From: Amylostereum areolatum
Taxonomy: Eukaryota; Basidiomycota; Agaricomycetes; Russulales; Stereaceae
Length of the DNA stretch: 64,000 bases
Reading direction: 5' to 3'
NCBI GenBank assembly: GCA_012932865.1
Contig: SAXG01000037.1
Span: 62,001 to 126,000, forward strand
This document shows, one piece after another, positions 55,600 to 64,000 of the stretch. Both the position numbers and the translations under genes were made by a program. Under the pieces are notes generated by a model that did no database searches, was not told the DNA's origin, and was given only the letters and a program-made list of their open reading frames with translations. Within the stretch, counting starts at the first letter, position 1; each line of letters opens with the position of its first letter.

Positions 55600-58430
55600 C
55601 GGGGCGGGGCTCGGAGGTGGTGCGAGTTCCCGGAATACGATCCTGGGGTCAAGTTCGTGCCTCTCGGTAACGCCCCCGCAATCTCGTTTATAATCTCAGT
55701 GGCTATACGCATATTTAGATACTCGCAGACGCGCTACTCAGGCATCCATAATGGGGTATGCCTCGTGGAGTCCGCGTTTTTGAATGTTGCGGTGCATAAA
55801 TGCTTGTATCATCACGAATCCCCTCCCAAGTCTCACCCGGAACTCTGCAATCGTGAGGACGCTGCAATTTTGAGGGGCCATAAGCTCCGAATGAACTATG
55901 ATGGCGTACGACCTCACGTCCAAATTACTTACAATGACATCGGCAGGTGGTATTTGTCCGCGCAAAGAGCCTGAGGGCTTGAGCGACTGTCTACCAACCT
56001 TTCCGTGAACTGAAGCGGGCACAGGCGACAGTTGCAGAGACAAGGCGACCGTGCCATGCTTACGGTTAGAGAAATATCCAGCGTACAAAACCGTTGACTG
56101 TCCTCTGAGTGAAGTTCCAAATGCAGACTGGAACCCATCCCAAACCCTACGCATACTAGATGGATGTACAGCTGACCGCCCCCGAGGTGTACCTTTTGTT
56201 CGAATAGCAATGCGATAGCCACGAGGCGTTCGCTCGCACGCGCTTATGAAGTATCGAATCTTCCACGGAGATAAGGCAGTGGCATATAGACCTCGTGACA
56301 GTAGGGGAGCGCTCGTAATCTGCTGGGATAAAGAGGGAGTTGGAGGAAGGATCGCTGGTCAAAGGGCCTCGACCTCGTTCATGCTCCAACTGGCAAAGTG
56401 GAGGCGTGTATGAATAATGAAGCCATGTACAGTTTGAAGAATGCATCGGGCAGAGTCGTGCCTAGAGGCATTCAATGTGACGGAAATCGGACCGACCGAG
56501 TGGTGGCGTCGCCGGAGGGGGAGGTGGGAGTTGAGAGGGGCGGTGAACGGGGATCCAGGCTGTCCCGCGACTTCGATCGTGGCCGTGCGTATCCAAGAGG
56601 GATGGGGGGATGTTGTACTAGACAGAATGCAGCGAATTTGCGCAACGACGCACCCACACCGAAGAAACGGAAAGGAACTGAGAAGGGCGGGTCACGACTT
56701 ACGTCCTCGAGACCACCCTCGGCCACACCAGCGCGAAGCTGATCCCGATACAACGAAGGCTAAGTCGGGTCAGAAAAGCGGTTAGTCTCTGAGCAAGTGA
56801 ACCTCACGGGGATGGAATCAAACTATACGCTATACGCGCACAAGGCGTCATCCTCGGGGGTACGTGCCGCGGGCGGTTCCTCAGGGTTCCAGTTCTAGGC
56901 TTCAACATCGAAAGGGCCAGGAGAACAAGAAACGAGGTATGACCTCCTACTACGCAGAAGTTATATGGAGACGTTGACCGTACTAAGGTCGCGCAAACAT
57001 CTCTGTACTGGAAGAACATTTCAATCAGATTGATCCAGAGCCACGATAGGCGCACCCACGCAAGACAAAAGAGTAATGCAAATGCAAACGGACTTACCGC
57101 GAGGCGGAAGACTCAGCCTGTATTGAACTGCGGATGTCCGTTCCGATTTACACAATCTACCTGGCGTCCACAAATTGAGTTGACTTCGTATGAGAGGGGC
57201 TAGATGTGGCTAGATCTAGGTGCAGGAAAAGGCGTGCGGAGTCACTCCATCTCACATGCTCCTCAATGCGGCGATCGAACTTACGGGGACCTATTTGGGA
57301 CTGCACCGCGCAGGGTCCTAGCGGGTTCGTGAGGGGAAAGGGAAGAGGACGCAAGACGACGATCTCGTCGCGAGCGCTGGAGTGCTGGGTTCCGAGGGCA
57401 AGGTCAGCTGTTGATGCCAGTTGACGAGGAAATGGGGAACATGGGTGTCCGTGGGTGATTGTGGGAGTAAGTGTGAACCTGCCTTCAGGAATATGACAGA
57501 TTCGATCGAACAGGCCCTGTACCTGCATAGTATTACCTCACGATGAGCTCAGAACGCCACATATAGAAAGCGTGCACCGACTAGTCAAATGTGGTTGACT
57601 TCTTTGGGAAGAGAACCGTCGTATGTCACCCCGACGTTGCTTAAAAGCAAAGGCCGTACAGCCATACTAGAATTAGAGACAGCGATGCTCCTCACCAAAT
57701 TCCTGTGCCCAGGCGGAGTCCCGCGAGCATAATCCCGTGCATAATTATCGTATCGAGCACTTCTGCGATGGTCGGACGAGAGAGGAAACATACCGTATCG
57801 ATTGCCGGGTTCGTTTCACTTACCTTGCCCTCTCCGTAGTTGCTACTGTGAACCCGAGGGGCCTCGGTAATTAGACCTTGGTCTAGACAACGAACGATGT
57901 TGTTAGGTCAGGTGGGCCAAGTCGTCAAACATGGAGATTGGAAAGCATTCTTGGAATTTTGCGGAAGTCGGTGCAAAAAGCTTGGTGGCACGCTCGTTGT
58001 CGCTCGAGCGATCTAGAGCCTGTCCTGAAAGTCAGTCACGTATTATACGGTGAAATAGACATCCCTGACGTATGGACTACCGACCTCCTGGAAATGTTGT
58101 GAGTCACGGGTCGCGTTACCGGATCAAGGAGTGTAGGTCAACGCAACCAACGTTTGTCGGAGGCATCATCATCGAGATGGCCGTGCAAAGGGGTTACTCA
58201 GTCTTGTGACAGGTCCCAGCATGAGAGCTTGATGTGCGCGTTGTACGCGAAGCGATCGGATGCGGGGAGAAGTGGCTCAAGCCGCCGTCCTTCGCTGCAT
58301 CACGGGTGAGATATCCCACCTAGTGTACTCGCAACGAGCGCAAATACCAAAGCGATTGCTATTCAAAAGCCCAGCATCTTCACTCCACGTCTACATTCTG
58401 CCATGTCCAGAAACGGTATGTAGATGCCTA
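55600..58430. other. no supported gene; minus-strand exon debris
   Basis: Several minus-strand frames (55738-56154, 55929-56222, 56804-57055, 57157-57528) contain hydrophobic or Pro-rich pieces but do not join into a recognisable protein. Confidence 0.3.
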
Positions 58431-58439
58431 TACGATGGC

Positions 58440-58650
58440 GCGCTTCTCGAAGATCGCGTCAAAGCAGACGGGGATAGACAAGGCAACGTACCAATTCGCG
58501 AGCGGACCACGGAGACGCTTGCACCGGACGAATGTGCGCTTCTGAGTGATCGCGTCATTGTCGATGAGTGGGGAAGCAGATGGGTATAGACAAGGCAACG
58601 TACCAATTGACCAGCGAAGGGCCATGGCGGAGCTCGCACCGGAATAGCGA
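58440..58650. repeat. tandem duplication of about 100 bp
   Basis: A 23-bp identical block (ATAGACAAGGCAACGTACCA plus ATT) occurs at 58474 and 58586. It lies within two longer similar units that begin CGCTTCT and GATCGCGTCA and end near GCACCGGA. On the minus strand the block reads as an exon end plus donor (AATTG, then GTACGTTGCC), so an exon with its splice site seems duplicated. Confidence 0.7.
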
Positions 58651-59032
58651 GCCGTTACTGGCAGATGATCGATGACCTTTGGCTCCTTCATGAATATGGC
58701 CCTAGCGTGAGTACGAAGAATCGGAAAGCAAAGAAGATCAGACAAAGAGGGCGCGCTCAGACTCCGTGGTCGGTGGAGTCTAGTGACATTCGGGGATGAT
58801 ACGTGGGCGCACTGGCAGTTGGTAAGTACGATATCTCCCTAATTCCATGCCATAGAGAGCTCAGGCATCAGGAAGGCCATCATCAAACAACATCGCGATG
58901 ACCATCACCAATCCTGAAAAGTCACAATTAAAGGGAAGTTAGAAAGGACTGCAGGATGATTCGGAGAGCGATGTCCTGATAGAGTTTGTACTGACCTTTT
59001 GGGAGCGACGATGTCTGTTCCGTGACTAGCGC

Positions 59033-59227
59033 ATGCAGATAAGCTTGAGAATGATGTGCGATACACACGTCACTGAGCGGACGGCGATGAGAACAACATT
59101 GGCCAAGCTGGAACTTGTTCATGCTGGCGACTCGGACTCGGAGGTGGACCGTGGGATGCGGCACAGTGCCGCTGACAAACGGAAGCTGCTTACGTTAGCT
59201 ACCGAGCTCGAAAAAGCGCTATCATGA
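59033..59227 (+). CDS. possible C-terminal exon of an unidentified gene
   Basis: A frame ends at 59227 with KLELVHAGDSDSEVDRG and then KRKLLTLATELEKALS, which has the charged, helical character of a real protein C-terminus. I could not find convincing upstream exons in 58.6-59.0 kb. It may be the end of a decayed gene or chance. Confidence 0.22.
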   Translation: MQISLRMMCDTHVTERTAMRTTLAKLELVHAGDSDSEVDRGMRHSAADKRKLLTLATELEKALS

Positions 59228-59453
59228 TATTCTCTCCTTCACCAGTACACCGGTGCGACCTTGGTGCGTAATTGTTGCGACCCAAAGATCTCCTGTTGTA
59301 ATCAAATATAACATTCACCCCACCTCGAATCTCAACCCATTCTCATGCGGTCAGCTGCCAGTTCGAATTCGGTTCGGATAACGGCGGGACGCTTCTTTTC
59401 ACCCAACCACGATCACCACAATCACCCGGGGGAAAGAACACTCAAAGTCCATC

Positions 59454-61937
59454 ATGCCCTTGCTCAAATTATTTCTGCTTTCATTTTTGATCTTGTCGCC
59501 ATGTATAGTAGCCATCTGGCCTCAACCCCGTGTTCTCGAAACAGGATCGACCGCCTTGCTCTTATCCCCCCACTTCGATATCCAACTTGATATCCCTAAT
59601 ACACCTCAGGACCTTCAAGACGCCGTTTCACGAGCAAACTCGCTTTTATGGAGCGATAAACTCGAACGACTCGTCCCAGGACGGGCAGCAGCTGACGCTG
59701 ACGCAATTGCAAATGCGCCGTTCTTATCTGCTCTCACCGTGCAACTGTGGACGAGCGCTACGTTACACACGACGGGTACATCGGACGAGGGCCTGAACGT
59801 TGTTCTTCAGACTCCTGTCAATGAGACGGTCGCGCTGAAGAGCATCACGGAGGAAGCTCGGGCGCCGTTGACGGAACGTGATGAGGCGTACGACCTATCC
59901 ATCCCAACAAACGGATCCCTTGCCTTTCTTCGCGCCAACTCCTCCCTCGGATTTCTCAGGGGCCTCACCACATTCGAGCAACTCTGGTACGCCAGTGGCG
60001 ATGCCCTGTATACCCTCCAAGCGCCGATGAATATATCCGACGCGCCGTCGTATGTGAGTGCTTACCGTTGTCCTTTCCCCGAAGTTACACCACGTCGAAG
60101 TTGATAAACCCTATACCTGACGCACGCCGCAGCCCTACCGCGGATTTATGCTTGATACCGCACGGAACTTGTGAGAAACAATGGTCCATTTGCGGAAAAC
60201 GGCGTGCTAATCTCGGCCTTTCCCCACAGTTTCCCTGTCCCGGACATCAAACGTACGCTCGACGCCATGAGCATGGTTAAGGTCTACATCGCCCCCATGG
60301 CAATATTCCTGATGCTGATCGGAGCGCTTCCAGATGAGCACCTTCCATTGGCACGTCGTCGACAGCCAAAGCTTCCCGCTGCAAATTCCGGGCTTCATGG
60401 AGGTGTCAGCCAAGGGCTCTTACTCGTCTTCATCCGTGTACACCCCCGAAGACGTCAAAGACATCGTTGACTACGCGGGCGCAGTAAGTCTCGCGTGTTT
60501 TGCCTCCAATTGTCCAAACCTCATGCTACCCGAAGCGAGGAATAGACGTTTTAGTCGTAAGTTGATACGCCGCTTTGATCAGACCTGGCATGCCGATGCC
60601 ATCTGGCGTTCTCACAGGAGATCGATACTCCTGGACATACCGCCATCATCGGCGAGTCGCACCCCGACTTCGTGGCCTGCCCGTATGCGACGCCTTGGAC
60701 GAATAACGCCAACGGTGTGTCTCCGTTGCATCTTTTCATTTGGCCATCTTAGTAACCCCGCGTTCTCACACGTAGAACCGCCGGCGGGACAGCTTCGCCT
60801 CGCCTCGCAGAGGGTGACAAATTTCACCCAGGGCTTGCTATCTGCCGTCGCGGATATGTTCCCGTCAGGGTTGATGAGCACGGGTGGCGACGAGGTCAAC
60901 ATGAACTGTTACGCCCAGGACCAGGATACGCAGGACGAGCTCAAGGCTTCGGGAAAGACGCTCGCCGAAGCTCTCGACGTATTCGTCCAGGCGACGCACT
61001 CTTCTTTGCGTGCGAAAGCAAAGACGCCGGTTGTCTGGGAAGGTCCTCTTGATTTATCCTCCTCCGAGTGACAGAATCGCACATTTATGCTATTGCGGTC
61101 AGAGATGGTGCTCAATTACAACGCCACTCTCGGGGCGGACACGGTTGTCATGTAAGTCTGCGCCGTGCCTCTCCCGTTCATTATCCCGTTCATTATGTCG
61201 TCCGTTTGTATTTAATTAGGGTGTGGATCTCGTCCGAGAACGTGGCGGCTGTGGCGGAGAAAGGGTTCCGCGTGGTGCATTCCGCGTCAGATTATTTCTA
61301 CCTGGTTCGTTTACTGCCCCGCTTCGACATCCCCTTCGGACATCCCTCTAAAATCCCCGCCGAACATTTAGGATTGCGGTGCGGGCGAGTGGTTGGGCGC
61401 GAACGGAAACGCGTAGGTGTCTGTATGGCTCCGTAATCGCCCTTCTCACCGTTTCTCCGGTGCTATAGTAACAGTTGGTGCGATCCGTTCAAAACATGGC
61501 AGAAGGCAAGTACAGGAAGACTCTTCTCCTTCGATCAACAGCAGTCAATTCATCGGCGCACATTTTTACCGTGCACATTTTTGTAGGCATACTCGTTCGA
61601 CCCGACGGCGAACCTTACTGAGGCTCAGGCGAAACTTATCCTGGGGGGTACGGTCCACAGCTCTTCTCTGACCGCGCCGCCGATCTGATCCTGAAAAAAA
61701 GGTCAGCAGTTGCTCTGGACCGAGCAATCCTCCCCAGCCAACCTAGACTCCATCGTGTGGCCCCGTGCCGCTGCAAGTGCCGAGGTCTTCTGGACGGGCC
61801 CCGGGGGCGACGTTGGCTCTGCGCTGCCCCGTCTACATGACGTCGCGTTCAGGATGGAAAAGCGGGGCATACGTGCGATCAGGCTTCAGCCAGAATGGTG
61901 CGCTTTGCGCCCCAGGGCATGCGATCTCGCCGCTTGA
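59454..61937 (+). CDS. GH20 beta-N-acetylhexosaminidase, secreted
   Basis: This enzyme removes terminal N-acetylglucosamine (or galactosamine), mainly from chitin oligomers, outside the cell or at the wall. Thirteen exons give 577 residues: 59454-60053, 60133-60170, 60230-60281, 60334-60483, 60536-60556, 60618-60714, 60776-61042, 61103-61151, 61220-61304, 61372-61412, 61469-61505, 61587-61647 and 61702-61937. A signal peptide occupies 1 to about 20. The N-terminal chitobiase-like domain runs to about 190. The barrel starts at YRGFMLDTARN, followed by MSTFHWHVVDSQSFPLQIPG, RGIDVLVEIDTPGHT, and the catalytic pair Asp358-Glu359 in STGGDEVN. WTEQSSP and VWPRAAASAEVFW complete the substrate pocket. 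Exon 5 is only 21 nt. The intron after exon 11 uses GC-AG splice sites (AAG, then GCAAGT). The gene looks complete and functional, and is convergent with thioredoxin reductase. Confidence 0.96.
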
Positions 61938-63024
61938 TTTTTCTCCGGCGGTGTCTGTGGGATGCATAGCGCGGGTGGCGGGGAGCAGGAAGCGAAGCTA
62001 GTGTCACCTTTGTGGAACGAAACGACAGATGGGCGTCGTTTGATGTTATTAAAAACCTTTGGAGCCACCGTGCGGGGACGAAAGAGTCATTGCCGTCGAT
62101 TTTAACCTTTAATCGAGAGGACGAGCGGCTTCGCTCCTCGCTGTTTCGTGAATCCCGACCTTCCTCGTTGATCGTGAACGACCCTGGAGGCATTCAAGGC
62201 GCTGTATAGGAATATGACATCTCCCGAGCACATCGGAAGGCGAACGGGCGTAAAGCTACTGACCGTCGACTCATATGTATTCGCTTTATTGCAGTGTATC
62301 GATTTTTCCAGCGACGGGCAAGACGGACATCTAACGCCATATGGACAACGCAGACCTACCGATCTTCGGCGCGGCGACCGGTGCGTAGAACCGGTTGGCG
62401 GCTTTTGCGGGGAAACATATCTGTGGCATCACCCTGTGTGTGTTGCATGCACCTTTAGGCCTTCGGTCTCTGTGGAGGCGGGATGAATTAAAGCTTGCGC
62501 ACAACAACTGTGATCCTAGCTTCAGGGTCTGCAAGCCGTGGGTAGCCCTTCTAACCGTTTCAGTTCATCCATAAAACAAACGGGGCGGAGCGCACCGACC
62601 CCAAAGGAGATGTCGAGGAGACGTGCCTCGAGCTCAAATGTTCAATATCGAATTCTCCACGACCCCGCGGTCGGCATGACGCGTGCCGAAGGGGATAGAC
62701 AACACCCAGCAAATCAGAAAGACCGTCAGTCAGCGGCCACAATACCACCTCTGACTGAGCAAGGGCGCGACGAGCCAATCTCCGCGTTCAAACCCTTTTC
62801 GTCTTGTTCAAGTCGCCGCCATCGAAAGCGACTATCGGCCAATCTACACAGAGCGAATATTCATAGAGAGTGATACATTGAAAATTAGCAGCCCAGTCCA
62901 AATGCGCACGATGACCCAATCGATGGAAAAAAATTCACGAAGGAGAGCCCCCTTCGTCGCGATCAGATACTTATACAAAAACGTCGCCACCATGGAGTTG
63001 TTCTTATCTTCTCTAGCGTTGCCT
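61938..63024. other. convergent intergenic region, no gene seen
   Basis: It holds the 3' flanks of the hexosaminidase and thioredoxin reductase genes. Frames here are short and unremarkable, and no repeat is seen. Confidence 0.5.

Positions 63025-64000
<976 letters not shown>

Overview
The window is nuclear DNA of a filamentous fungus, most likely an Agaricomycete (mushroom-forming basidiomycete). The evidence is very intron-dense genes with introns of about 50-60 bp (16 exons in each carboxylesterase, 13 in the hexosaminidase), Plavaka-type and Tnp2/CACTA-type transposases, a DUF6698-like RGG protein, and GC-AG introns. There are no bacterial features such as operons or ribosome binding sites. 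All splice models were built by hand; each complete model is in frame and sums to a whole number of codons.

Left third (1-23.8 kb). An apparently intact Tnp2-family transposase gene (4233 to 767, minus) is divergent from a small FENDWAT-type gene (4604-5536, plus), and a repeat-rich stretch follows at 6.0-6.2 kb. Two tandem secreted carboxylesterases follow (6476-8986 and 9721-12218) with the same 16-exon layout, including an 8-nt microexon in each. From 14.78 to 23.77 kb lies what looks like one composite insertion about 9 kb long. It holds a tRNA-like head with simple repeats, a DUF6698-like RGG gene, a wrecked mitochondrial-type Hsp70 and a Plavaka transposase.

Middle (24-52 kb). Conserved housekeeping genes are absent. 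The recurring theme is a set of small proteins with one membrane segment, at 25.3, 30.6, 39.2, 44.1, 49.4 and 51.3 kb, with weaker or decayed copies at 35.9, 39.9 and 48.8 kb and a possible relative on the minus strand at 55.5 kb. The better members have an optional signal-peptide exon, a transmembrane segment cut by a phase-1 intron, a middle exon of 69-105 nt, a second phase-1 intron and a variable tail. Four share a juxtamembrane motif [QR]-R-x(1,3)-P-x-W-F-x-[FY]-V. I do not recognise this family; it is the best candidate here for an undescribed system. The 25.3 and 30.6 kb copies lie in a collinear duplicated segment, one copy of which is interrupted by the 9-kb insertion. A 118-bp inverted repeat (97% identical) frames 34.49-36.64 kb.

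Right part (52.8-64 kb). Conserved genes return: an Msp1/ATAD1 AAA ATPase (52833-54405, minus), a GH20 beta-N-acetylhexosaminidase (59454-61937, plus) and the 3' part of thioredoxin reductase (63025 to beyond 64000, minus). Thus conserved genes flank a fast-evolving block of membrane proteins, gene debris and transposons.
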